NCBI GenBank assembly: GCA_944472155.2
Contig: OX235279.1
Coordinates: 119,280,110-119,344,109, forward strand
Direction: 5' to 3'
DNA from: Trichobilharzia szidati
Lineage: Eukaryota; Platyhelminthes; Trematoda; Strigeidida; Schistosomatidae
DNA: 64,000 nucleotides
A program made the position numbers and the translations under genes. Of the stretch, positions 10,047 to 22,151 are shown piece after piece. Numbering within the stretch: position 1 is the first letter of the stretch; each line of letters begins with the position of its first letter. Under the pieces are notes generated by a model, which worked only from the letters and a program-made list of their open reading frames with translations, was not told the origin of the DNA and did not search any database.

Positions 10047-10916
10047 TCAGTAATCAACCTCTCTCCACCTACCTAGATTACTTCTTAGAATTTTAACCCT
10101 CTCCCACCCTATTGTGTGGTTGTGTGCTAATGCATGCATTGCAATTGCCGAGCTTTTTTCTAAATTACTTATCTTCTCTGGGTCAACCATTCTTACCTTA
10201 GCTAAATTCTTATATTCTGATTGTCTGACTACCCCTGACCTACTAGTTTGACCTATCTAGTTGACCTCACGGTCATTGCAGGGTATTTTGTAAATTATAT
10301 TATTTTGTCTAATTGGGTCAACTGGGTCCTTTAATCTACAGAGCTTGTCCCTGAGTGAGTTTGTAGGTTTAAATGCCACCCTAATTCCTGCTTTATTTAG
10401 AATCCTACGTAGGGTCTCAGATATCCCCTCTTTATATGGTATAACTGTCGATGACTTATATTCTCTCTTATTTATGTTATTATTACCAGTTTCACAATTC
10501 CTTTTATTTTTCTTTTGGCGTTTTTCAATCTTCCTAATGAATTTTAGAGGATAGTTATTTAAAACCAACGCCTCTTCTGTCTGTTTTATTTCATCATTTA
10601 GGTCTTTTTTTGTGCTACTTAGTGCCATCGCTCGGTTTGCTAAACACTTAACTAAGCCTGCCTTAACAGTTAAAGGATGAGATGAATTAAAGTCTAAATA
10701 TCTATTAGAATGCGTTGGTTTTCTATAAACACTCGTGTGTAGTTTGCCTTCTTCTATTCGTTTTATTTTACAATCTAACATAGCTAATTCTCCTTGCTCA
10801 TTTTCGGCTTCAAATGTGAATTTTATTCCCTCCACTAGTGAGTTTATGTGTGTGTGATTCCAAACTACTTGTGTGATACAGTATTTGTTAAGCAGCAACA
10901 AAAAACACTTCTTCAT
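10047..10916 (-). pseudogene. Penelope-like element relic: end of reverse transcriptase, linker and GIY-YIG endonuclease
   Basis: The open frame encodes the end of a Penelope-type reverse transcriptase and the linker to the endonuclease. It contains VYRKPTHSNRYLDFNSSHP, a basic KKNKRN region, then ISETLRRILNKAGIRVAFKP and NNIIYKIPC, all typical of the family. After IIYKIPC the frame meets TAG at 10259-10257. Without interruption the same frame goes on with IGQTSR, EKISNLEKSSAIAMHALAHN and WERVKILRSN, the GIY-YIG domain, to a TGA at 10047. The stop stands where the family has the tyrosine of YIG. Upstream, the RT similarity starts near 10870, so the copy is 5'-truncated, as is common for such insertions. 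It is dead as an element. Orientation equals that of the host gene. Confidence 0.85.
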
Positions 10917-11448
10917 AATTACTGTAAATTTATGAGTGGTTTAGTGTGGGTGATATGTTGATCGAAAAACTGATGAAGTCGCGTTCAAGCGAAGGCAGGA
11001 GAAATCCTAAATTGCATTATGTACACACTGACTGCAGATGTCAAACAAGATGACAACAATTTGTAAGGGCATTTCACTAATTTTGACCAAATTTAACGAT
11101 GATAAGTTTGTTGTTATCGACAGTTATCAGCTACGATTGTGTCCCAAAAGGTAAGAATTCTAAACACATACGCATGCACATTATCAAGCGTTATATTAAG
11201 ATATAATATCACTACAAGAATCAGGTCAAGACTATCTGCCTCCAGAGCTAGATGCTGCATACTTACACCTTAGCCACACCATACTATTCGCATTCTATAG
11301 GGTATGTGTAGTGCACATATGATTTTGACTGGTCAGTGGAAGAAATGACTTCAAATATTTAATAGGAAATCAGATGCATTTAGATTTAAAGTCACAATTC
11401 CTCAGTTTGTATATAACAGGGTAAGTGTGTGTATCAGTACGGACTCAC

Positions 11449-11540
11449 TTTCGAACCAATATGAACAGTTGCATCCATCTCAGTTTCTTGTGTTTCTTGA
11501 TCATGTTGAATAGCGTCAACTGTCATGCTCAACTGAGCAT
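11449..11540 (-). CDS. Exon 9 of the large minus-strand gene (short)
   Basis: This 92-base exon, two bases plus 30 codons, ends in phase 0. The acceptor AAAAATCTAG is weak in pyrimidines and the donor is AAA|GTGAGT. The peptide AQLSMTVDAIQHDQE continues with TQETEMDATVHIGSK and is Gln/Glu/Asp-rich without cysteine. The call is supported because its phase-0 end matches the phase-0 start available at exon 10, and its Asp junction to exon 8 keeps the frame open. Confidence 0.68.
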
Positions 11541-14500
11541 CTAGATTTTTACAACGGAGGAAAAAGAGATTACATATGAAGAATTAAGAAGTACTGAAAG
11601 CATTAAAGGTACTTTAAGCCTAAAAGGCATTATGTTAGATATGCTAATGTAAGATGGCACATACTGTTATATTCTGTAAGAAATAAGTAAGAAATTTCTT
11701 TCAATGAATATATTTGAAGAGAAGAAATGCATATTTGTAGTAAACTTGTCTAATGTAGAAGTACATTCTACCACAGTGCCGAAGATATAAACTTACATTA
11801 AGAAATGAATAACCTTGAGTATTAAACAAACCTGCTCAACCACTGAAAGCACCTGACATGGGATTGATGAGAATAAAATGACTAGAGAACACAGTTGTTA
11901 AGGAGAATTTGATAACATGCATTACATCATGTATATGTGTATTATTAGGTAATATAATTTTTCACTGACTGTGAAGATTACAGCCGTGAATTTTCAAGCC
12001 AAGGAAGTTACAAGTGACTATCACAAAACCCTAATCATTACTTTGGCGTACTAATGCCAAAGAAAAGAAAACACTGTGTCAAACTTGTTATCAAGGTGTT
12101 CAAATAATCACTAAATACTAGGTGACTTTATGTACCTGGAGAACGTCAATAATAAGTCACTGGGCATCTTCTCAAATAACACTACAACTATCCAAAACTT
12201 ACAATCTGATGTTTTCATTACTCGTCAAAAGGATTCACGAAGGAATACACTGTATTTTAGGTGTCACTAGTGTTTCCACTAAATTATATAATTGTTTTAG
12301 GATCTCACAGGGTAGGCTTAGTAAATCATTTAACTGTACACTCTGCTTAAACCGTGTTTCTGGATCACGTGTATACTATTCAAGTTACTGTTTCAGTCTG
12401 ACAGTTTCCATTAGATCAGTTCGACTTCTTAGTACACCAAAGACAGAAGTCAAAAACGTTATTATGAAAAAATGACACATGGAATTTGAAGTGAATACAT
12501 ACACTACTTACTTATTTCAACTGAGATTTGTACAGATGAAATTTTTAAATTTGTCTACTTTTCACTCGGCACCCATTTACTGTGAAACTATTCGGTCAAA
12601 TCTTAATCAAAGCTCGTTTAAAATACAAATGCATTTCATTATGCCTAAGTCATAGCAATTTATTCAATCACCTTAAATAATCCGTGGCTCAAGAGAACTA
12701 TTCAAATGTCCCTTAAGCGCCAGATTCGACAGTACCATCTGTTGGCTATCAAGTGACAGCTACTGAATTAGTAAATCGAATAGCATGCAAAACATTAGCA
12801 TAGTCGGATTTTTTTTCAAATATAACTCACTCGAACAAACTGATACCTTTTGAATTTAATCTAAATGATCATTTTACTAGCTAGACAAATTGAAGTTCAC
12901 TAGCTGTTCCGTATATTACAGTTTACCGTGATCGGTTTTGAATGTATCGCTCACTTTTTCATTTTAGCATCAGAGAAATTATGATCTGTGTTGCTAACAA
13001 AGCTGCCCACGATCGGCAATAAGGAAGTTCACCATTTAGGTACTAACAGTTCAAATGCATTTTGGGCAAATCATGTAGGGAGACACTTAAGACTAACTAA
13101 TTAGTTTGCCTATCCAAATAATGGTTTTCAAAGTGCTTAGGCTAGGCAATTCAACGCGTCAGTGAACTGGAATTGAAACGAAATTCCTGAAGTGGACATT
13201 ATTATGCAAACATTTTAGCAAATCTGAAGTTTTCTAAAACTAGGATAAAAACATATTAGAAACCTTTACTTAATTTGTTTTCACCACTGTACGCATACAT
13301 GCTTGTTTATTCAATGGTTTACAAAAATTACTGTTAATATTTATACTATATATACTATACTATGTCAACCTAGTTAAAAGGATATGTTCTTAAAACGGGA
13401 TATAAATTACAGTAATAAATGAAACTATTTAAACGTAAATCTAAAAAAATTCTTGATAGAGTAATTCATCATATATATTGGACACTCAGAGTGGACTACA
13501 AATTCAGATTACTTTGTTTTGATGGAATTCATTATTACATGACGTGACATGTTATAAATATTCAAAATATAAAATAAAGTTAAACGTATTCAGTGAATGT
13601 TTGTCAGCTATTAGAAAAACGTTACTATCCTCACTTTCTCCCATTGTCTCCCTTTCAAGTACTATCTGAGGGATGACCAGTATCATTTGTCAATGTAGAG
13701 TCGATGAAAGCGAAGCATTCATTCATAAGTATCAGTCTTCGCTTAACCATCTATATACATAATGCAAATGACCACCTTCGAAGTTAGCAATTGTTACTTT
13801 GATCAGCACGATGTGATTTAGTGATGAGTTTCTTTTCAAATGATGATATACACCGATTTATTCAGGCACCAAGAAGGAAGGAAATCAATTCAAGGGAGAA
13901 CTTACGTACAGTCGAATTTATATGTAAAAAGGAGATAGTTAGTTACATGAATATTGCCCAGTCAATATGCATATGATGAACAATAATTAACATGATTGTT
14001 GGGGGATTGGTGATTTAAGTGGATAGAATGCAGGAAGTGATATTAAAGGGAGAGGTTGATTTTGAAAGCCACTAGTTGGATCGTTTGCGGTTTAAACATG
14101 ATAAAGTGAAGCGAGAACAAAAAAGAATATTATTGCAGACAACCAGCAGAAACCTTACTTAGTGCTGTTCCCCGTACAGATTTTATGTTGTATTTCATGC
14201 ATAACGTTTACTTTAGCGGTGCATAACTGATGAGAATGTGAAAAGTTGAAGTGGCTGAATTTAGTTTCGTGCAGTTTAATGATCTGATTCAATAAAATTT
14301 ACGGTAATGTACGAATTCGCTATCCTAATTCCATCTGTTATGAACTGAACCGGCTACTGTTTGACAACAGCAATCAGCCTCTATAGGAGCATTTTAACTG
14401 GTATACTCGTGTAGGGCCCGACACATGCGATGAGCTGTTTTCCACATATTGTGAAATAATATCTGTTCGTGGTACTCTGACTTTTTTAATATGTCCACCA

Positions 14501-15886
14501 AGGACATAATCGGAGAAATTAAAACTTTTGGATAACACTTAGACAAGGGGTTTCCCCGAAAGTGTCAATAAATGGCTAAAACTAAACCACTCACTTCCAA
14601 GGTGCAGTGCCAAAGAAGACACTAGTTATGAAAACAGCACCATAGCTGAACCTATGAAGAGTCTTCTCAGTAAAGCAGCTTCAATTTCTCCCTTGTTAAC
14701 TTACGTCAATCATACTAAACTATGATGAAAAATACAGAATGGGAGATTCCGAAAAGTCACTTTGCATTTTAAGACTTATCACTTTTGGAAGAAGTAAAAT
14801 GACTCAGTGATAATTTTTAGTGTTGTTAAGCAGATCATGTGGCAGGAATTCGGACACAATTAAAATTTAATCATTATTTGATAGATCACATGGTGAAACA
14901 CTATTATTTATTGGATGACGTTCCCAAAACGATTTATTGTTCAAAATCATAACAGTTTTAACTACACGACTTAGAAACTTAGTTTCTATAGTTCTCATCT
15001 TTCCTTGCCATTTTGTTGTATTCACTCAGCTACTGGGTTTTATTTATTATTATTATGCATCCCTTGCGTTAGATTAGAATACACGGTTTCAGGCGAACAC
15101 TAGGTTCTCTGTCACCACTTCAAATGGATCCACGGCTGCTCAAAAGCTTTCATTCCATCTTCACATGATCTCCCCCATGTCATTCTAGGACGTACAACCC
15201 GTCACTTACCACTTTGTGTTCCACTTGAGGGCCTGGCTGCTTACTAAACACTAAATGCACTAGGTTCTAGTGTACATCATTGCCACATATCTAAAATGTC
15301 TTTGCTGCTTAAAATAGAGACATCTTTCGATGAAGATTGTATGATGACTAGGTGTGAACTGGTAATCCACTAAGGATTGTGAATCAGACACCTCGTTAGT
15401 TTAATAACTCAGTCATCCTATGGAAAGAGAGCGTATCAAAGTTGACTAAGAGTTATCTAGTGGTCGTTTTATAATATTATCTCCCAAATCGATGGAAGAA
15501 ATTTTTCATTCGCGTGAAGTTGGGTAAGTTTTCCACGAAATACCAAAGCAAAGAAGTTCTAAGCTTCAATCTGATAAGGCGAATAAAAGTAACAAAATGA
15601 TGAGAAAACCTTTAAATGTAACATGACGGAAATGAAATAGATTTATTTCCACTTTAATAACTTTTCTTCAAACTGATCATAAAACAAAGTATCTTGAAAT
15701 CTCTACTTGGCATGTTTAGCGAAAAACGTAGGCGGTGAATAGATGTAACCATTCAGTCTATGTGTACGTACAAACATATTTGTTTGCACGTTTAATGCAG
15801 GTAAATAATAAATGTGGATTAAATTGTTTATGTTATCAATTTATACTCATCACTTATTATGGATTTGTAATAACTGAATCACCTAC
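11541..15886 (-). other. Intron between exons 8 and 9 (4.3 kb)
   Basis: A LINE-like C-terminal fragment lies at 15.1-15.25 kb, and a degenerate copy of the dispersed tcacagtgttatacag-type repeat may lie at 14.89-14.97 kb. No other element was recognised. Confidence 0.6.
15110..15252 (-). pseudogene. LINE C-terminal fragment (degenerate), second copy
   Basis: The minus strand gives ARPSSGTQSGK, then RVVRPRMTWGRSCEDGMKAF, resembling the W/G-R-P-x-x-TW end region of LINE polyproteins and parallel to the fragment at 4.4-4.56 kb. It is isolated, without the RT part nearby. Confidence 0.45.
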
Positions 15887-16084
15887 CTTTGAGATCATCT
15901 TTAACTGTCTCACCGAGAGCACTTGAGGTAACCAGTTCAACACTGGATTCATCACCTTCACCTTTCGTCATCAATTTGTATACATCCGAAGTAGACGGGT
16001 CTTTCAATGTAAACTGGATTACTTGTCCGTGAGTTGTGCGTATACACTTCACAATTTCCTCATTTTCTGTGTTACACTGTCCGC
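15887..16084 (-). CDS. Exon 8 of the large minus-strand gene
   Basis: The exon is 198 bases and about 66 residues, phase-1 symmetric. Its acceptor is TTTTTATATTCTAG and its donor is G|GTAGGT. The peptide starts GQCNTENEEIVKC, two cysteines ten residues apart, followed by THGQVIQFTLKDPSTSD, then VYKLMTKGEGDE and SSVELVTSSALGE. It is acidic, with no membrane segment. The junctions code Gly on entry and Asp on exit. Confidence 0.82.
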
Positions 16085-17584
16085 CTAGAATATAAAAAGT
16101 TGAAACAGAAAAGGACAATTGTTACGATCTGTGTTCCAGCAGAAAAGTGCAGCAGAGACATTTCACATCGAAACGGAGTATTGATTCACGCAACCTTATT
16201 GAGGGGGAAGGATCTCGACGGAGTAATAACAAACCGGATACCAACTCTTCACATTTCTACGAGACAAACAAACACACTGTGTTAACAATGCATTTACCAT
16301 AATTTATAGCGAAATATTTTAAAAATTAGCTGGTAAGGCAAATTATTCTCTCACAAAGATGAACCAGTAGTGTTTTGAAAAATGAGAAAAAGAATAACCC
16401 AATTTAGTTGCATGTCTGATCAGTCTATCTGACTGCATAGATAGTAGGAAGAAGTCAAATTAGTCTTTTCATCGGTTTTTGCTTTTCTGAAAATATTCTG
16501 CTAGTTGATGATAGTTTGAACAAAAAATTTATAAATAAATCAGATTCGAATCACAGATGCACTCGCAATATAAATCAGATGTCTCTAAAATAAGCTAGTA
16601 ATGTTCATCTACACGCATACCGGAAGATGTAACTTCTTCAGGCAAGCTTTATCGACTGCAGATATATGCTAGGATAAAACCTTTTATGCTGTATACACAG
16701 TGAATATGATAACTTATAGTCAAATGATTGTATGCTTGATTGACAGCTACCAGCGTGACATTCCAAATGCTGCTTGCACAATATACGCTGGTGAATAAAG
16801 TCAAACGATGACAATGGCCGAGTAGGATGAATATGAAAATTAGTTTGACTAGATGAAGAAATTAAGAAATTAAAAAAATCCATGTTAGACATGTTCACAA
16901 AGCAAATAGAGTCGTAAGGAAGAGAAGAGAGCTTTATGCATATGATTGGTTATTTGTGTCCCAGAATGTGGACACTAAACTAATAATAATAATAATGTGA
17001 ATGAGATAAATAAAAATCAGTCCTATAAATTAGACGCTATATTTGTTGACTATTTGGTGAAGAAAAGAGAAAAACTGCATAATGATAACGCTAATAATAG
17101 TAAGAATAATAATGATTATAATACCACAAAAATCATGATATAGTCAACAAATCAATCGATAGATATTGAAACGTATCGCAGAGGTGTGACACACTCATTT
17201 TCCTAATAATAACCTCAATAGTTAGGAGTGGAACTCAATAAAACAAAAGAGAGTTGCCATTTTGAATCTGCATGACGGTGATAGCTGAATAATTGAATGA
17301 GTATACCGCGCAGTTTGCAACATAATACAGAAAAATAGAACCAAACTAAGGTAGGCAGTTAACCAGGCTGTAATAGACAAGTAGGTATAAACAGTGTACA
17401 GTACAGAATGAAAACTAGTGTATTTTGTTAAGGTCGCGACGTCTTTTAATCTTTGTGAAGGCAAAAGAAAGCGCAAGAAGTAGAAACGAAAAATAAGTAA
17501 TAAGTTGTGGCGAAAAATCACAGACCAAAGAAGTAAACAAAATAAAGAGAATACAGACAAATGATATCATGATTTCTTTTTCTC

Positions 17585-17815
17585 CTTCCTGGCGTCTAAC
17601 TGGAACATAGGTCTTCAAGCTGTGAACTTCCATTAACAATAGTGTTGCTTGTTACAAGGCATAGTTGATATTTACACACCCAACCTTCCTTCTTTACTGG
17701 TCTTACTACAGACTGGCAAATTAGGCAAGGTTTAGGCGTTGGTCGGTCGAGAGTAGAGCCTGGACTTCACCATGCGCCCGGTGAGCATTTTACCACTGAA
17801 CCACCAACGCTCACA
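17585..17815 (-). mobile_element. tRNA-derived SINE, same family as 2.6 kb
   Basis: The A-box region on the minus strand is GGTGGTTCAGTGGTAAAATGC, near plus 17785-17810. The B-box position is diverged (CAGGCTCTACTCTCGACC). The body matches the 2.6-kb copy at ccaaccttccttctttactgg-like words. Confidence 0.6.
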
Positions 17816-19204
17816 TTTAAACGCAGGACGAAGTGAAGAAACTACTATGGATCACTAACCACCATTTTGGTTTATCTTACAAGCTGACAAAATATTACAT
17901 GCTAGTCTATCCAACCCCAAAAGGGGTTTAAAAATTCCTTTTTACTCCATTTAGTGTGTTAAGTGAAATAGAGGCATTCACTTTAAAATTTTGATACCAA
18001 AATTTTCCAGAGCTTTTATAACTGGACTAAATACGCATCTTAGATTTCGCCGCTAGTCATCACCAACCAAAGTGACTGCATTTTTTCTATTGGAACTGTA
18101 TTCCGACTCAAAATCATACTCAATATTTCCGAAGAATTCGATGTAGCGAAAAGTATCCAGTGTTAGTATTTAACTTTTGAATGCTGAAGAAATTCTCTTC
18201 CCTCAACGACAACTGAATAAAGCTCATAAGAAAGGAGAACCGATGCTTAACTATTCGTGAATATTGTAAATACGCTTTAGTTTCTAATGAAGATGGTGCT
18301 GAAGGTTTCAATAAGCGTGTCAATCTAATGTGCATGTTCCAATATAGAACCTCAGAGAACACAAAACAACTTCCAGTTTTGCTGCTTTGCAGTAGCCGAT
18401 AAATGTTTAGGGAAAATTATCCGTATATTATCCTTACACTAGTAAATTTCTCTTTTTCTATCTTTATATTTCAGTAGAAGAAGATGTTACTACTGCTTAA
18501 TATCCTTAATTATTTCGTTGTTCAGCCGCTTTATACAGCCATTTTGATCAATTCTTTATTTGGTATTTTTATCTTGGCATCAGTTTTTGTGTTTCCATTT
18601 ATCTACCGTGAACAGCTGTTTACCTCCAGATCCATTCCTTCTTTTTCCAAGGTGTTATCCTACACAAATTAAAGTCATATACCAGAGTCATTCTGAGTTT
18701 TTGGTATGAGTGTTTCAAATTACTGTATGTGATATAATGGTACGATGTTGAGATGAATAACAAGAGACGATAGTCAGTCGGTGAAAATCTTGTGCCTTAT
18801 AATAAAGTAAACCAAAATGTGAAAAGTATTAATTGATACTGGTAAGTGATTTTAATCATATATGAGCTACGGAAACTGTCAGTTAGCTTCTCGAAGCAAA
18901 AGTCGAGCCTTTTTGAACAATACAAGAAACTTCCAAACAGAAGAAAAACCTACACTACTTTTCAGTTGCTGTATAATAATCGCACAGCTTTAATAAAAGC
19001 AAAAAGCAGATAACAGTGGTAAGTATCTTCCACTATGTTCCACCTATTTTCCACTCGGAACCCAAGAGAATAATATCAATAATGGTAAGTATTCGTATGC
19101 AGTGTGTACTACTGAGTTTGTAAGTAGTTTAATGTGGGGGGGCCTTCTACAAGCAACTTCACTATGGAGAAAAGAATAAGTTCGCAGATTGGTAGAACGA
19201 AGAA

Positions 19205-19300
19205 TAGTGTAAACAAATATAGGGGGTTGGACAGCCATTTAATCCTAGTTTGGGACTCATCAGCAGTTCGCACCCACTGGGTTTCGGACCAAGGACCCTC
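19205..19300 (+). repeat. Dispersed repeat (gttggacagc...cctagtttgggactc type)
   Basis: The words ggttggacagccatttaatc, ctagtttgggactcatcagc and gttcgcacccactgggt correspond to the unit at 25.8 and 36.5 kb. It runs into the inverted duplication at 19.35 kb. Confidence 0.5.
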
Positions 19301-19346
19301 TGGCTACAAGGCAAGCCCGTATTTCAGGAAAGATAAAACTTTATTT

Positions 19347-19508
19347 TGATAAAGTCACACAGTGTTATACAGTAATATTAAAAAATGACGTTTCGAGCAC
19401 AAAGTATTGTTAATAATCATAAAGTTGTGTGAGTACCTTGATATGATTATGAGCAATAATTTGTGCTTGAGATGTCATCAGTAAAAATTACTGTATAACA
19501 AGGTGTGA
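19347..19508. repeat. Inverted duplication of the same dispersed repeat
   Basis: Left arm 19347-19421 (gataaagtcacacagtgtta ... aatcataa) and right arm 19445-19508 (gattatgagcaataatttgt ... ctgtataaca) form an imperfect hairpin with a loop of about 23 bases. Confidence 0.6.
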
Positions 19509-20863
19509 TTTCGCAATTAAAAGTGTTCTCTGAGCTGGTTGGTTTAGTCGCGAAGCTTTCGTCGTCCTTCCGGACAACATCTTCAGCGCCATATTTAGCA
19601 CAAAGTGAAAACAATTCATTCTGTGATTTTACGAAAATAAAATTTTATCCACAACGCAGTTATACTCTACAACAGTGGAAGCTCGGGTATCTATCAGCCA
19701 CTGGGACCTCTAAATACAGCAGACATAAAATGAAATAAAGTAGAATGAGAACAAGAATAATTTGTGCGATTTGCAGTTTAAAAGTAAAGTTGTTTCATTT
19801 AGTCATGACCATGTGTAATTAGTGTCTGATCATTTCGAATGATAAAACTTCATGACTCTTACGTAGCACATGCTATTAATTTATTACATCGCCAAAATAA
19901 TATACAACTTCCGCTCCTAACTCTAAAATATTTTTGTAAATATTCCATACATACCAACAAGCTTACAGACCCCCATTATTGTTTGCTTTCAACTCTACAT
20001 CTACTTACTTACGTAAAGCTAATAGTTGGCATCTTCTAACCAAACAGATTAAAGTATGTCAGTATTCTCTATATTGACGTTGAAACTGTTTCACATTGTA
20101 TGCACTTGACAAGAATCGAAGAATTAAAATGATACTGTCCTGATCAATTCGTTGTTCTTGTTTTGCTTAAGTTGATCAAGGAGAAAATTGTAAAATATTT
20201 GCAATTTCGCTTAACAAAATAACTCATTATTCTAATGTTAAATCAAGACAAATTTAATAAATGTTTAGTGGCACACAATATTGTCAAGTATATTGTGTGT
20301 CAAGTATGTATTCATTTGATCTGAATCAGATATTCAAACATTGGTGAAATTACGACTCGTTGAGTAAGTCCTTCACCATTTAGCCAGCACGTCTCATCTG
20401 CCCGAATTCAGGCAACCAAGTTGCATGACCAACGCCAAACATAACTGAGCCTCCTTGACAGGCGTACTGACAAGCATACAGTTGTTCTGGAGAGTTCTGT
20501 CGAACAAGATCAAATGTTTCTATAATTTAGATTATGTATTTTTGCATGGTTCATGACAGCGAACACAATTCATAGCTTTCCGCAACTGCTTAATTGTTGC
20601 TTTAAGAACCAATTTTAAAGTTTAGCAACTGAGAAGACGAAATTGGACACCTGGAAAATATTCAAATTATCAAGGATTTAGTGTCATTCTTTCTGTCTTA
20701 CAGAAAACAACTCATTCTGTCTGGTAGTGATTAGCAATTCTTTTCAGTACATGTTAAGGGTTCATAATGATTATTATTTTCAAATTACTAAAAAACAGTC
20801 TTAACATTAGTATCATACGTATACTTAATGAATGTATCAGCCATCATTCAAAATACTACTAAC

Positions 20864-21055
20864 CTTCAAGATGTACCGATGCAACAACCGTGCTTTCTTC
20901 TTCACTAGAACAACCCGTACGTTGAAGTGTTAACGTCTTAGGTTGACTGCCTTCAGCGTTTTCAGCCAGTTGATGATACACCCTAATATCCAGTAGTTGT
21001 GAATCTCTTTGCCAGACCCATGCACGGATTTTATTCGCTCCACTAGGGGATATAA
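20864..21055 (-). CDS. Exon 7 of the large minus-strand gene
   Basis: This 192-base exon, about 64 residues, is phase-1 symmetric. The acceptor is CTTCTTTTTCTAG and the donor is G|GTTAGT. A second in-frame-looking AG (CCCCTAG) lies 12 bases inside, but only the first AG keeps phase 1. The peptide contains ANKIRAWVWQRDSQLLDIRVY, then HQLAENAEGSQPKTLTLQRTG, a single cysteine in TGCSSEEES, and ends TVVASVHLE. The alternating hydrophobic residues (IRAWVW, LLDIRVY, TLTLQ, VVASVHL) suggest a beta sandwich. The junction to exon 8 codes Gly. Confidence 0.8.
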
Positions 21056-21949
21056 CTAGAAAAAGAAGAAGTATCTTAATGAACCGAAACATGTTTAAAA
21101 TGAGAATACAATAAGCTAGAAACCCTCTTCACTGTATCTATTATCCCTAAACAATCGGAAAATGAAAGTGGACGAAACAAATAGTGTGAAATATTTTGAA
21201 GTAAGTCCTTGATTTTCTACAATGTAATGGCCGATAAAAATGTTTCTGGTTTAATATCGTGATTAACTTCAATATCACCTATGTAATAAACAAAATTAAC
21301 ACACATATTATCCATGTCACGCAATCGAAAGTGATCAGTGAACAGAGGAATGCAATTTTTTTGTTAAAATTGCTTGTTTCTCTTACTGGAAATTTGCATA
21401 CGAACAACACTAGCGACTACCTCAATTATCGCAAGACCCTAGAACAGTTTGTGTTGAGAAATTAAATACATCGAACCTTAAAATGCAGTCTATAGGTGAG
21501 ACGGCACTAGTAACGCAGACACATTGGAATGGAATATGCTATAGACAAACATGCCTCTCCAAACTTGCAACAAAACAAAATATTTGTAAAGTACCCTCTT
21601 AATCATAAGATGAGTTTCTATTAACTCTGTGTGCTTTCTTAATATTGGATAAAAAGACGACACTCACATATCAGCTGATTTTTAAAGACGATTGACGACT
21701 CTGTGTTATTGGAAATTTTATGAAAGTATTTATTCCGATACATTTCTTCATTTTTGGAAGTTTCGTTACCATACCCTATACACATCATGATATGCGATTA
21801 TCATCACTCAAATATCTGTCTAAGGTCACAATATAACTTATGTGTCTGACTGAGTAAAGTATGTATTTCAGCGTAGAAAACTAAATTGGATTACAACTCA
21901 CAGCCATTTATATATATATATATATATATAAGGTATATTCGAAACTTAC
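21056..21949 (-). other. Intron between exons 6 and 7 (0.9 kb)
   Basis: Apart from the pure TA tract close to the donor of exon 6, the intron shows no recognisable feature. Confidence 0.65.
21909..21931. repeat. TA microsatellite near the exon 6 donor
   Basis: About eleven uninterrupted TA units, starting some 20 bases into the intron that follows exon 6. Confidence 0.9.
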
Positions 21950-22151
21950 CTAAAGTTCGAAAGACATCTTTAATAACAGATTGAGATTCGATGTTTGGAT
22001 TTTTCGATACACTCCATGTGATAGTAACTAAATTATCGTCGACAGCATCTGGCCATGCCTCTTTTAATTCATATTTGTAGGCTGGGATAGACCACACTTC
22101 TGAGTCATCTTTAACATCTGGAAATGCTTGTACAGCTGTCTCAAGTTTAAG
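21950..22151 (-). CDS. Exon 6 of the large minus-strand gene
   Basis: This exon has 202 bases, starts in phase 0 and ends with the first base of a codon. The acceptor is TTTACTCATAG and the donor is G|GTAAGT. A second AG 16 bases further in (GAGACAG|CT) would need phase 1 and does not fit exon 5, so the upstream AG was chosen. The peptide runs LKLETAVQAFPDVKDDSEVW, then IPAYKYELKEAWPDAVDD, then NLVTITWSVSKNPNIESQ. It is acidic, has no cysteine and is beta-strand-like. An uninterrupted TA repeat begins about 20 bases beyond the donor. The family is not recognised. Confidence 0.8.

Larger units (their letters stand above)
9377..11448 (-). other. Intron between exons 9 and 10 (2.1 kb)
   Basis: It holds the PLE relic at 10.05-10.92 kb and one copy of the dispersed repeat at 9.79-9.90 kb. 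The PLE relic is transcribed in the same direction as the host gene. Confidence 0.65.
16085..20863 (-). other. Intron between exons 7 and 8 (4.8 kb)
   Basis: It holds a SINE at 17.6-17.8 kb, a composite repeat with a small inverted duplication at 19.2-19.5 kb, and a TAA microsatellite near 16981. Between 19535 and 19620 lies a sequence resembling another copy near 42.3 kb (cgaagctttcgtcgtcctt and cttcagcgcc-type words). The rest is featureless. Confidence 0.6.

Noticed and set aside
12122..12475. 117-codon plus-strand open frame
   Set aside because: No recognisable domain, biased toward Ser/Leu/Thr as expected for chance frames in AT-rich DNA, no Kozak or splice support. Vague protein-like words on the opposite strand are broken by stops.
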